This document shows, in pieces, positions 9,658 through 17,939 of a DNA stretch of 64,000 nt. Location: NCBI GenBank assembly GCA_963978545.1, contig OZ021723.1, positions 5,276,273 to 5,340,272 on the forward strand, given 5' to 3'. The notes under the pieces are model-generated. The model made no database searches, had not been told where the DNA came from, and was given only the letters and a program-made list of their open reading frames with translations. Origin of the DNA: Linyphia triangularis (lineage: Eukaryota > Arthropoda > Arachnida > Araneae > Linyphiidae). Every line of letters begins with the position of its first letter. Position 1 is the first letter of the stretch. Position numbers and translations under genes: made by a program.

Positions 9658-10337
9658 TTCACTTTCTTAGGCGTTTTCGGAGTTGGTGAGCTAATTGGGG
9701 ATGACGAAGCACTAGACGACGACTGTTGTGTCATCGTATCCAACAGTGATAGATCTAATTGTTCTCGGGCATATTTATTCCCTATCCATTGTTTCGGTAT
9801 GTTTGCTTTGTAGATACCACGCAAAAATTCGAGATAACCTTTCGGGGGTATCTCTGTCTTTTTCAGATCTCTCATAAGATGAGCGAACAAATCAATCATA
9901 TTGCTTCTATGTACCGGTTTTCCAGCTACTTCTAGTTCGTTACTATCGTTAAATGTATAATTCACATTTTTTAATGCATTTAACACAGGTAAAATAAATT
10001 TTTTTCTTGTCTTTGGTACTGCATGTGCCAGATATTTTGCAAACACATGAATTTGAGTATCAATTACAGTGTCTTGTTTTTCCTCTTCTACGGGTTCTAT
10101 GGAACTCAGGAATTCTGGTGATAATTCAAAAGTTTTTTGAGGAGCAAGTGGTTGCATAGTTCGTTGATATTTGGGAATAAGCTGAGATAGCAGCTTTCCT
10201 CTTAAGTCATCAGGCATTTCAGTCTGTTGCAAGACCCGCATAATGCTGTCTTCGATTCGAATTTCGGGTTTGTTTATTTGATAATATTCGCTCACTAGTT
10301 CTGGAGGAACGAGGGCCATTTTCCTAGCCATCACCAA
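9636..10337 (-). CDS. Conserved Polinton protein of unknown function (233 aa)
   Basis: Matches a widespread Polinton/adintovirus hypothetical family: N-terminal MALVPPELVSEYY, a MPDDLRGKLLSQLIPKYQR helix, a central region ending in KPVHRSNMIDLFAHLMRDL, and PKGYLEFLRGIYKANIPKQWIGN, then a Ser/Pro-rich low-complexity tail. The real start may be Met8 (MALVPP). It overlaps both neighbours slightly (10324-10337 and 9636-9657), as in a compact viral cassette. The family has no experimentally assigned role that I know of. Confidence 0.75.
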   Translation of the reverse strand: MVMARKMALVPPELVSEYYQINKPEIRIEDSIMRVLQQTEMPDDLRGKLLSQLIPKYQRTMQPLAPQKTFELSPEFLSSIEPVEEEKQDTVIDTQIHVFAKYLAHAVPKTRKKFILPVLNALKNVNYTFNDSNELEVAGKPVHRSNMIDLFAHLMRDLKKTEIPPKGYLEFLRGIYKANIPKQWIGNKYAREQLDLSLLDTMTQQSSSSASSSPISSPTPKTPKKVKWTPWTG

Positions 10338-10650
10338 GTAATCCAGAAACTAATTTCAAAACAGTTGGAATAATCAAAGGTAGAAACCCACTTCCTGTTT
10401 GGTTCGCAAACAATTTCCTTTTCTTTGAAATTGATATTTTTTTATCCGCTAATTGACGAATCACTCTTTTATACGTTCGAAGTTTTTTACTTTTAGTTAC
10501 TGGGATATTTCCAGAGAGTAGATTCGAACAAATCTCACAAAGAGATTTTATCTGATCATCCGATGATGTTTTCAAAATCGCCTTCCTCTGTTGAGGATTT
10601 GCGTTTGATAATATATGTAGTAAATGCACGTGTCGCTTCAATCGTTTCAT
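10324..10650 (-). CDS. Small basic Polinton protein with C-terminal hydrophobic GSGFLPLIIP motif
   Basis: 108 aa. Basic helical N-terminal two thirds (KSKKLRTYKRVIRQLADKK, SISKKRKLF), then NQTGSGFLPLIIPTVLKLVSGLL. Small proteins of this layout recur beside the packaging ATPase in Polintons. The Gly-rich amphipathic/hydrophobic end has been compared with membrane-active capsid peptides; that role is inference. Overlaps its downstream neighbour by 14 bp and its upstream neighbour by 4 bp (ATGA-type overlap), so these genes are probably expressed together. Confidence 0.7.
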   Translation of the reverse strand: MKRLKRHVHLLHILSNANPQQRKAILKTSSDDQIKSLCEICSNLLSGNIPVTKSKKLRTYKRVIRQLADKKISISKKRKLFANQTGSGFLPLIIPTVLKLVSGLLGDG

Positions 10651-11318
10651 TTTTCAACAAAGACCCAATTAATGAGCCTCTGATCGGGAAATATAGATTG
10701 ACGAAGACGCTCTCGTTCTGGTGTTCTTGGGTGAACATCTATCAGTAAATAAGTAAATGGCTCTGCTGTTGCTTTTTTATACGCATCCATAAAAAATTTC
10801 GACTTTGTCGGAAATGCTTGTCGAGCGAAGCAGAATGCCTGTGATTGATCTCGATTGTTTCGAAACATTATGATGTAATGAGTGTTTAAACTAATATCAC
10901 GCATGGTTTTAACTCTTGGAAATAAATTTTGTGTAATTAGAATTACGCTAAAATTTTTATGATGAGAATCCACAGTAAACATTTGAGAAATTTCACTTGT
11001 GAGATTATTCATTAGGTCATCAAGGATTAACAAGTCAAAACTTTCTTCGCTAGAAGGTAGTCCGCATATAAATTTAAAACGGTTTTCGTTAGCGAACCAA
11101 GGCTGCCAAGCCGAATAGCACCATACAATTTTATTTAATTTGGATTCGTAGACTTGCTCCGCGATCATTTTACGCACCAGTTCCGTTTTTCCACTCTGCG
11201 ATGGACCCGTTACCATGCAGGTTGAAGGGTGTTGGAATTTCAACATTGTTTGTATAATCTTACAACTCACCAGTTGAATTCTATTTATATCTGTGTTTTG
11301 TTCTTTTTCTTGTCGCAT
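10647..11318 (-). CDS. FtsK/HerA-superfamily (A32-type) genome-packaging ATPase
   Basis: 223 aa. Walker A GPSQSGKT at residues 38-45, Walker B in FDLLILDDLM, a sensor-like SVILITQNLFP strand, and the C-terminal DVHPRTPERERLR stretch typical of Polinton ATPases. Known role: pumping genomic DNA into the preformed capsid. Length is normal and the frame intact. The start Met follows an AT-rich gap of about 100 bp, so a promoter could lie at 11319-11414. Confidence 0.93.
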   Translation of the reverse strand: MRQEKEQNTDINRIQLVSCKIIQTMLKFQHPSTCMVTGPSQSGKTELVRKMIAEQVYESKLNKIVWCYSAWQPWFANENRFKFICGLPSSEESFDLLILDDLMNNLTSEISQMFTVDSHHKNFSVILITQNLFPRVKTMRDISLNTHYIIMFRNNRDQSQAFCFARQAFPTKSKFFMDAYKKATAEPFTYLLIDVHPRTPERERLRQSIFPDQRLINWVFVEK

Positions 11319-11414
11319 ATAGAACTGGTTATGACAGAGGGATGTAAGTTTTACTTATTAAGGATATTTCTAATAATAATCGAATGACTAAAAAGTACTT
11401 CAATGCTTTCAACT

Positions 11415-11714
11415 TTAACATTGTCTGCATATTTTTTCAAACTCTGTCTCATATAATTGTACACCAATGACCTCAGGCTTTAAATAGGTATTATTATCTC
11501 TAAAAAAATAACGAATATCATACACAGTCTTTTGTTCCTTTTTACACTTATGGAGAAATATACGTCTCCCTAAATTTTCCGAATAACTACAAGACGAATT
11601 ATTCAAGTTTATTTTTAGCTCTGAATCAGTTCTACCAATAAAAACAAATGTTTCTACTATACAAATTATAACTAAAATTGCAATGCAAATATTTTTCCAT
11701 TTAAAACTATCCAT
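11415..11714 (-). CDS. 99-aa single-pass membrane protein, unrecognised
   Basis: One N-terminal hydrophobic segment (about residues 9-28, ICIAILVIICIVETFVFIG) then an ectodomain with several Cys residues and charged patches (SCSYSENLGRR, LHKCKKEQ, KICRQC). The topology suggests a signal anchor or uncleaved signal. No homologue recognised. Position between the ATPase and the Cys-rich gene, same strand, supports it as an accessory gene of the element. Confidence 0.55.
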   Translation of the reverse strand: MDSFKWKNICIAILVIICIVETFVFIGRTDSELKINLNNSSCSYSENLGRRIFLHKCKKEQKTVYDIRYFFRDNNTYLKPEVIGVQLYETEFEKICRQC

Positions 11715-11910
11715 AATCAGAATTTTTTTAAAAAAACCTTATTCATGTGCAGATGAATCAGAAATAAGCTACCATCGATAAGTTTGCTTTATTTATACAC
11801 TTTACAGTTGATAGAAAATATTCCTTTTAACTATGCCATATTACAATAAGAGGAGGAGGGGGTCCACAGGGTTAATTGACCCCCTACCTGGAAAATCTGA
11901 AATTATTATT

Positions 11911-12411
11911 TTAACATGGCGGTCCCTGACGCCAGTGGTGGTGACGTGTGGACACACACCAGTGGTGTTCCGGAACCACTGTGTTGGGATACCCTGCACC
12001 CCAACCCAGCTCGTCACGTGGATTCTCCTGTATCCGTTCCAAACGAGTCACACACTTGCATTTGCAGAATCCAGAACTATTGCACTTGTAACATGCCAAG
12101 CCACTCACGATTTGATTTGGTGCCCGCATACATTTCTTTTCACAGCAATACCACTCGTCGTCGCAACGGTACATGGCGTCAGTCGTGCGGGTCTCGCAGT
12201 TACACATACCAAAGCTCCTACACTTTTGACATTCCAAACCATCCACTGTCGAATTGTCAAACCAATGACATTTCTCTTCACAACAATACCACCTGTCGTC
12301 GTAATAGACAGGGACGTCGTTCATGATCAAAATGGTCCTGGGCGCACGATAGATCACGAAAACACAACAAGAGTCAAGAGCAGAATAATTCTGGGCCCAC
12401 GACGACGACAC
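11911..12411 (-). CDS. Cys-rich protein with two tandem ~40-residue repeats
   Basis: 166 aa, unrecognised. Two repeats share the pattern WYCCE-x-KC, about 13 residues, then GL-x-C-x-KC-x-S-x-G-x-C-x-C (first repeat about residues 42-73, second about 86-118). Eight conserved Cys per repeat could bind zinc or form a disulphide knot. A downstream Met (residue 30, MNDVPV) is a plausible alternative start because the repeats begin soon after. The C-terminus is rich in His and Trp. The long opposite-strand frame is a shadow. It is the rightmost recognisable gene of the cassette. Confidence 0.6.
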   Translation of the reverse strand: MSSSWAQNYSALDSCCVFVIYRAPRTILIMNDVPVYYDDRWYCCEEKCHWFDNSTVDGLECQKCRSFGMCNCETRTTDAMYRCDDEWYCCEKKCMRAPNQIVSGLACYKCNSSGFCKCKCVTRLERIQENPRDELGWGAGYPNTVVPEHHWCVSTRHHHWRQGPPC

Positions 12412-12419
12412 TCTTATTG

Positions 12420-12870
12420 AAAAAAAGAAAATACCTTAAACTTTCGGTTCGGGGCGGCTCCGACCCGTCTCTAATAGGGTCTTACTGCATCTTGATTACA
12501 ATATTTCGAGATCTGTATATATCTGAAGTAAACAAAATATTTTTCAATTTAAAATAAATACGATTTATTATTTAACTGCTTCCGTTGTGGTTCGAACTCA
12601 TGATCAAGAAAAAAGAAACGGACGACTTAGAATACAATCGATTTATATTCTTAGCCATCCGTCCCTTATTGAAATGTTGACTTTTTATGTTTTTAACGGT
12701 TGTGACATCACTTTTTGATATTCATTCACGGATATATAAACTTTTAATCTAATTAAGTCCAGGTGTCAACACTTGAAACATCGATAGTCCAGAATTCAAC
12801 AAAATTTATAGAGGGCTATAGTCCAGAAGTCAACAAATTATACTACTGCCTTTTCCTTCAAAGCGCACTT
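12420..12870. other. Non-coding stretch with a weak tRNA-like (B-box) sequence
   Basis: No coding frame seen. On the minus strand, 12590-12665 has an A-box-like TGGCTAAGAAT and a B-box-like GAGTTCGAACCA, about the right distance apart for a tRNA or SINE head, but the anticodon arm does not fold with a 7-base loop. Best read as a decayed tRNA-derived repeat. Confidence 0.3.
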
Positions 12871-12875
12871 TTAGA

Positions 12876-13020
12876 ATGCAGGAGCAGAAATTACTACAGG
12901 CTGCATCTGGAGCTGTACAAGACAGCATGAACGAAGCATCAAAAGATGTAAAGGAATTGACAGATTCTCAGGAAGCAGTGAAAAGTTGTGGCATATATAT
13001 ATATAAATTATATATATATA
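12876..13020 (+). other. Short coding-like plus-strand fragment
   Basis: From ATG at 12876 an open frame encodes an Ala/Glu/Ser/Lys-rich helical peptide (about 38 residues) before running into an AT microsatellite. Base composition is clearly less AT-rich than its surroundings, as if it were a leftover exon. No family recognised. Confidence 0.3.
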
Positions 13021-13145
13021 AATTATATATTATTTAAATAAATGATATATAACATATATATATAAATTATTATTAATATTTAATATATTATTATTAATAT
13101 TTAATATATTATTATTAATATTTAATATATTGTATTAATATATAC
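12992..13145. repeat. AT-rich microsatellite / TATTAATATTTAA repeats
   Basis: Runs of TATATATAAATT followed by several TATTATTAATATTTAATA units. Simple-sequence DNA only. Confidence 0.85.
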
Positions 13146-13164
13146 CGGATTCGTTTAATTTATA

Positions 13165-13262
13165 GGGGGGCTGAAAAAAAATGATTTTTTTTCAGCCAAT
13201 CAGAATTCTTTATTTTTTCCGCTAATGAAAAAAAAATCATTTTTTTCAGCCAATCAAAATCA
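13165..13262. repeat. Palindromic hairpins ending in CAGCCAATCA
   Basis: GGCTGAAAAAAAATGATT followed by its complement, then CAGCCAATCA; about 50 bp on, a second partial copy ends in CAGCCAATCAAAATCA. Cruciform-capable; origin unknown, perhaps the end of a small foldback element. Confidence 0.55.
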
Positions 13263-13694
13263 TTTGTCTTATCCGCTGGATATTGGTAACTAAAAAAGTT
13301 GCTTTTGTACTGTTTAAGCCAACTTTATGCTGAGAAATACATTTTTTGCAAATCTATCAACCACTATACAGTTGTGGTAAAAAAATAAGTTACTTAAACA
13401 AAATTTGTTCGTTAATTTTTGATAATTTCTTTCTTTTAAATTTTGAAACACACATATTCCTCTGATAAGGTAAAATCAATAACCTAAATTATGACAAAAT
13501 TGGCGTATACTTAAGAATTATATGTTTAAACCCAAACAATTTATTAAAGAGCCAGACAATATTAATAACATAATATTTGAATTATCAGTCATAAAAATAT
13601 TTAGAATTAACTGTGAAGTATTTAATAAAATTTATTTCTCTTAGAGAGATTCATTTATAGTTAAAAAATATCCCAAGTTTAAAAATATAGAGTT

Positions 13695-14451
13695 TTAAGG
13701 GGACGTAACAGTCTTCGACGAAATTTACATTCAACTTTAATGTCCTATAAATTATTTAATTTTCAATATATATGCACATTTTTTGCACAGGATTTATTGT
13801 TGAATATTTGTTAATATAGTAATTGTGTAAAAATAATCAAAAAATTGAATAATTTAATTTTATAAACATTTTTTGAACGATGAAATTTTTTAGATTTAAA
13901 AAATAGTCATTTGCCTTGGTACACTTTATAAAGAAAATAATCTATAAATATTTATTTAAAAATAACAATGTTAAGTAAACATTTGGAATTAATTTGCTGA
14001 TCTATTTTTTAAAGCAATAGTGCTTTTGAAATTTATTAAAAAAAATTATTCATTTTGTATGTACTAAAAATAACTTTTTCTTCGACATAATAATATATAT
14101 ATATATACATATTTATAGTAAATATTTTAGGTCTACAATATAAAACTCACTTCTGTATAATATGTTACACAAAAATTAATATGAAATATAAAATAGATTT
14201 TTTTAAAGTGTACCAAGGCAAATGACTATTTTTTTAATCTAAAAAAATTTCATCGTTCAAAAAATGTTTATAAAATTAAATTATTCAATTTTTTGATTAT
14301 TTTTACACAATTACTATATTAACAAATATTCAACAATAAATCCTGTGCAAAAAATGTGCATATATATTAAAAATTAAATAATTTATAGGACATTGAAGTT
14401 GGATGTAAATACTGCTTTTAAATTTCGTCGAAGACTGTTAAGCCCCCTTAA
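13695..14451. mobile_element. Foldback MITE flanked by TTAA (piggyBac-type target)
   Basis: Arms of about 235 bp (13699-13935 and 14210-14447) are near-perfect inverted copies around a roughly 270-bp AT-rich loop. Left terminus GGGGACGTAACAGTCTTCG, right terminus CGAAGACTGTTAAGCCCCC. TTAA lies exactly outside both ends (13695-13698 and 14448-14451), matching piggyBac-style insertion. No coding capacity. It abuts the end of the Bcl-2-like array. Confidence 0.85.
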
Positions 14452-14453
14452 TC

Positions 14454-14954
14454 TCATTTATTGTAAATATAAAATTTTTGCCAATGATCTATTATAACTA
14501 TATATGATAATATACCAATAATAAGGCCTAGCCCGATCGGTTTTATAGATTTAAGTATATTTTTTCTTAAATATATCACTGGAAAATTGTTCCATCCACC
14601 ATGAAAATATACAAATTCCATGGCGTAGGTTTTTAAAAATTCAATTGCATCCTTTTCAATTTTAGACTTTAGTTTTGGATAATTTTCTTGTAATTTAACA
14701 ATCATTATAATAAAATCTGCAATATGATACCAATTCATTTCCTTTTGATAGTCAGCTAAAAATGTATTTGCTATGCGTAATAATATAATATCTACGTCAA
14801 TAATATTATCTTGCCATCTATAAAATAAATAATTCAAATTATATTCTACTGCTCTATTTTGAATTTATTTTTGAACATAATCGGTTGAATACTTGAAATT
14901 AAATAACTTTTTTGAATATTCTATAAATTGATTGGTATATTGTCTTGTGATCAT
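14454..14954 (-). pseudogene. Bcl-2-like protein, copy 1 (one nonsense codon)
   Basis: From ATG at 14954 the frame has one in-frame TAA (codon 30, 14865-14867), then 127 open codons to 14454. Three features in the right order point to the Bcl-2 family: a BH1-like NWYHIADFI, a BH2-like GGWNNF about 60 residues on, and a C-terminal hydrophobic anchor (GLGLIIGILSYIVII). Known: Bcl-2 family members of this layout act at the mitochondrial outer membrane, and animal DNA viruses often carry anti-apoptotic ones. Whether this copy could work from a downstream start is unclear, as the BH4/helix-1 region would be lost. Lies 10 bp downstream of copy 2. Confidence 0.7.
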
Positions 14955-14963
14955 TTCACTTTA

Positions 14964-15451
14964 TTACGGATAAAAATAGTATTTTACAATAATAGACCCA
15001 ACTATAGTTGTTGGAATGACTAGAAATCTAAAAAAATTAAATTTTATTTTGTAACGTGGGATATCTGGAAAAGATTGCCAACCTCCTTGAAGAAATATTC
15101 ACAACATACAATAATTTGTTAAATATTGCACACTTTCATAAATTATAGGTGTATTTGGTTGCCATTTTTGTAACTCAGCAACCAAAATAATAAAATCAGC
15201 TATATGATACCAATTCATTTCTGTTTTAAAGTCAACTAAAAAAGTATTCCAATTCGTGATAATATAATATTCATGTAGATCAAATTTTTTTTCCATCTTA
15301 AAAGTAAACGATTTAATTCATGAAATTTATTTAAATATCTATTATAAATTTGCTTGGAAACATAATCTGCTGAATAATGAAAATTAAATAACTGTGTCGC
15401 AAATTCTTGAAATTGATGTGTATCTTGGAGTAATGTCATTACTTTATTCAC
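14964..15451 (-). pseudogene. Bcl-2-like protein, copy 2 (frameshift plus nonsense)
   Basis: Tandem paralogue of copy 1. The N-terminal frame begins at ATG 15451 and is open past the codon where copy 1 has its stop. A frameshift around 15240-15260 moves the reading to another frame, which contains the same BH1-like NWYHIADFI. A TGA at 15099-15101 follows, then the frame continues with a BH2-like GGWQSF and a hydrophobic tail, ending at TAA 14964-14966. So both copies are damaged, but at different places, implying that the duplication came before decay. Confidence 0.65.
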
Positions 15452-15545
15452 AACAGAAAAATAAACGATTCAATTTATGATTCAAATATCTGTTAGAAAC
15501 ATTATCTGCTGAAAATTAAATCACATATCCTTGAAACTAATGTGT
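15452..15545 (-). pseudogene. Remnant of a third Bcl-2-like N-terminus
   Basis: Reading leftwards, this short stretch repeats the N-terminal coding region of copy 2 (shared DTH, SAD and NRYLN stretches) with stops and deletions. It runs straight into the start of copy 2. Confidence 0.5.
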
Positions 15546-15564
15546 ATCTTGTTATTACACTTTA

Positions 15565-15672
15565 TTTACAACCATTATTTACAAGTAATAGATATAATAT
15601 TTACAACCATTATTTACAAGTAATAGATATAATATTTACAACCATTATTTACAAGTAATATATAAATAATAT
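15565..15672. repeat. ~37-bp tandem repeat, three units
   Basis: Three near-perfect units containing CAACCATTATTTACAAGTAA separated by TAGATATAATATTTA. Lies between the Bcl-2-like array and the RING gene. Confidence 0.9.
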
Positions 15673-15692
15673 TTACATATCGATACAGGCGG

Positions 15693-15938
15693 TCAGATGA
15701 TGATTGGAGTCCTACAAATTGGGCATTTTTCGCAAACAGAAAACCATTCAATGATGCAAGTTCGATGAAAAATATGTCGACATTTTAAAGATGTTCCAGT
15801 CGTTGTAAAATTCTTTAAACAAATGGCACATGGATCTTGTTGAGAATGAATTCTCCAAGATTTCATTTGATACATAAACCGGATACCATTCATAAAAACT
15901 GGAAATGAACTCGCCCGACTCGTTCTCCTGTCTGCCAC
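15693..15938 (-). CDS. RING-H2 finger protein (putative E3 ubiquitin ligase)
   Basis: 81 aa with a complete C3H2C3 RING: C37, C40, C53, H55, H58, C61, C72, C75, and the usual Trp (W65) before the last pair. The RING occupies almost the whole protein, as in small viral or accessory RING proteins. Known: RING-H2 domains recruit E2 enzymes. The first 15 residues are encoded by a dispersed repeat also present near 56.13-56.18 kb, so the functional start may be Met16 (15893). Same strand as the Bcl-2-like and Polinton genes. Substrate unknown. Confidence 0.8.
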   Translation of the reverse strand: MADRRTSRASSFPVFMNGIRFMYQMKSWRIHSQQDPCAICLKNFTTTGTSLKCRHIFHRTCIIEWFSVCEKCPICRTPIII

Positions 15939-15990
15939 TCCTGGGATTGCTGTGGGGGGTCACTGTCGAACATTAAAAGATCATTACTAT
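15890..15990 (-). repeat. Dispersed repeat shared with 56.12-56.22 kb
   Basis: Contains GGAAATGAACTCGCCCGACT and, about 75 bp on, ATTAAAAGATCATTACT, both found in the same order near 56130-56225. It contributes the first codons and the upstream region of the RING-H2 gene. Confidence 0.75.
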
Positions 15991-16400
15991 ATGTATACAG
16001 CCTACAATAGGGGTGTGCGTTGGGTCATCTGCTTGATATGTCAGAGAAAAAAAACCCTCATTTAAAATTACCCTTCACGGTTTGCAGTGTAATAACCTGC
16101 AACACTGGTTTATATATAAATATATCATTACTGTCAAAAAATTATAATCTTAATACCTTAAACGTCCAAATTGTTTTCCCTACAGTAGAATAATAGTTAA
16201 CCTTTGAATTCTTTCAAATACAATTATTCAATATATTTTGAAGTAATATTCAAACAGTTGTAAAAAAACATTTATTTAACAATACTTTATTAATTTTAAA
16301 TACAAACATAGTTGGAATACATATATTCAAGCAGTTATTAAAAAGACATTTATTTAACAATAATTTTAAATATAAAGATAATCGGGATAACAATTGTAAT

Positions 16401-16793
16401 TTATTTTTTTAATATTTTTGGCTTCCCACGAGAAATCTTGTGCTTTTTGACAGCATGGTGTTCTGTTGGAGCGGATACTGAAGAATTGTTTTGGATTGGA
16501 GTATTTGGTATTCCAAATATCATATCTACTTTAACATGTATTAATTGAACTATTGAAGAAACCGTTGAGTTGTGGTTGCCTCTAGCAATGTCAATAAATT
16601 CTTCTAATACTTCCCTCCGAAATCTGTCACTTATATAAGTGGGCTGAATATCGTATGTATTACATATTGGCTCTGGAGAGACAAATGTATTGGCTAAAGG
16701 TTGAATATCGGAAGACACATTCACTTCCAACTCATTTACTGTTGAACAGCCAGATAAAGATGAAATGTCACTAAACAGGGCTCCGTTTTCCAT
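16401..16793 (-). CDS. 130-aa orphan with basic C-terminal tail
   Basis: Open frame, unrecognised. N-terminal half is acidic and Ser/Thr-rich (low complexity); a predicted helical segment (FRREVLEEFIDIARG) follows, then a hydrophobic stretch (IVQLIHVKVDMIFGIP), and the protein ends in a Lys-rich tail (KKHKISRGKPKILKK) that could be a nuclear-localisation or nucleic-acid-binding patch. Same strand as the RING and Bcl-2-like genes. Intact, but small enough that chance cannot be excluded. Confidence 0.45.
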   Translation of the reverse strand: MENGALFSDISSLSGCSTVNELEVNVSSDIQPLANTFVSPEPICNTYDIQPTYISDRFRREVLEEFIDIARGNHNSTVSSIVQLIHVKVDMIFGIPNTPIQNNSSVSAPTEHHAVKKHKISRGKPKILKK

Positions 16794-16799
16794 TTCCTA

Positions 16800-17790
16800 T
16801 AAAATTGTAACACATTAAGGAAACTTGGTGTCTTAATAGAATTGCAGCACACATCGAACTTTTATTTATTAGAGGGTTTAAATATTACAGTTTATCCTTA
16901 AAAGAAATTATTTGAAGAAAAAAAAATTACTTATTTGTCTGCACAAATATATTTTTTTTTCACTAGGCTGACTCAATTCCGAAAAAGATACCGAAATTAA
17001 TTTCAATTGTATTAATTTCTTTCATACGAATAAATATTTCAACATCCATTTGTTTACAGCTTGGCACATTGAAACCAACACAATATAGACAGGTGGGGGA
17101 ATGAATCTTTTTGTCTGTTTTCGGGTACTGGAAAAATTGAATGGAGGTCGATGTTTTTGGGCAAGCTGTTTGAACTAAAAATGACTTGCACTGCTATTTT
17201 TCTAACAGTATGTTAAGATATATTTAGAAATGTCAAAGCAAAAATAACTTCTATTTGGAATAATTTTTAATTAATAAAATACTGGATGAGTATAAATTTC
17301 AGATTATAATTAATTGGAAGGTTTTAAAAAATATTTATTTGGTAGATGATATTTTTAATAATGTCTGGTTCTTTTTAAATGACCGTCTTCATAAAAACAT
17401 AACTATTGTCTACAAAAATAGAAGTGTGAAACCATTTTTTAAAAAAAAAAAATTATGAGCGCAGAAAACTCATTTAGTATATTGATGAGCGGGATAAAAT
17501 TTAATACATTCGGGAATATTTTAAAAATGTACACCTTAATAAAATACACTTTTAAATCGTACTTGTCTTTTTTTTTAAATCAAGGATTAATTTTTAAGCC
17601 CAACATTGAATTTCTTGATACATTCTATTAATTTGAATGGTTTCATAAATAATGTTAGGTATGTTGAAACTATCCTCACTCGAATTTAATATTCTCCTCC
17701 AAAGTTTTTCACTATAGTTTTAAATCAGCTTTTTAATAATTATGTACATTTTTTCTAATTGAGAACCTTTGTTGTAAAAAAATAGGATTT
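16800..17790. other. AT-rich stretch without recognised genes
   Basis: No coding frame seen. AATATAGACAGGTGG at about 17080 has an inverted partner CCACCTGTCTATATT at about 18271, which could be ends of a ~1.2-kb insertion enclosing the RING fragment, but no target duplication was evident. Confidence 0.35.
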
Positions 17791-17934
17791 TCATTTCTTC
17801 TTAATTATTTTGAATCTGCAAAGCGGGCATGAACTCTGTTTTTCTAACCACTCAGAGATACACTCTTTATGAAAAAAATGCCTACAATGTAGTGAATCTA
17901 TAGATGTTATCAAGACTTTTTTAATATTTACATA
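17791..17934 (-). pseudogene. RING-finger C-terminal fragment
   Basis: A 47-codon open stretch encodes [19 protein letters not shown] then SCPLCR: the Cys-x-His-x2-His-x2-Cys core, the Trp, and the final Cys pair of a RING-H2 domain. The first Cys pair and any start codon are missing; a TAG precedes the fragment. Similar to, but diverged from, the RING-H2 gene at 15.8 kb. Either a 5'-truncated relic or the last exon of a spliced gene whose upstream exon I could not find. Confidence 0.65.
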
Positions 17935-17939
17935 CTAAT

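Larger units (their letters stand above)
1..12411 (-). mobile_element. Polinton/Maverick (adintovirus-like) element, incomplete at left
   Basis: Seen: one co-oriented minus-strand block encoding type-B DNA polymerase N-terminus, adenain-type protease, double-jelly-roll capsid protein, penton-like protein, retroviral-type integrase with chromodomain, and A32-type packaging ATPase. Known: this combination defines Polintons/Mavericks and the related adintoviruses. Gene order and tight spacing of the capsid block (start and stop codons a few bases apart or overlapping) fit that class. The coordinates cover only the recognisable core. The left terminal inverted repeat is outside the window, so the right one cannot be matched, and the element may continue past 12.4 kb into the accessory-gene region. 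Most core frames are open, which suggests a fairly young insertion. Confidence 0.93.

Noticed and set aside
11833..12420. 195-codon plus-strand frame opposite the Cys-rich gene
   Set aside because: It mirrors the Cys-rich minus-strand gene; the internal repeat structure makes sense only on the minus strand. The second plus-strand frame (11916-12326) is likewise a shadow.
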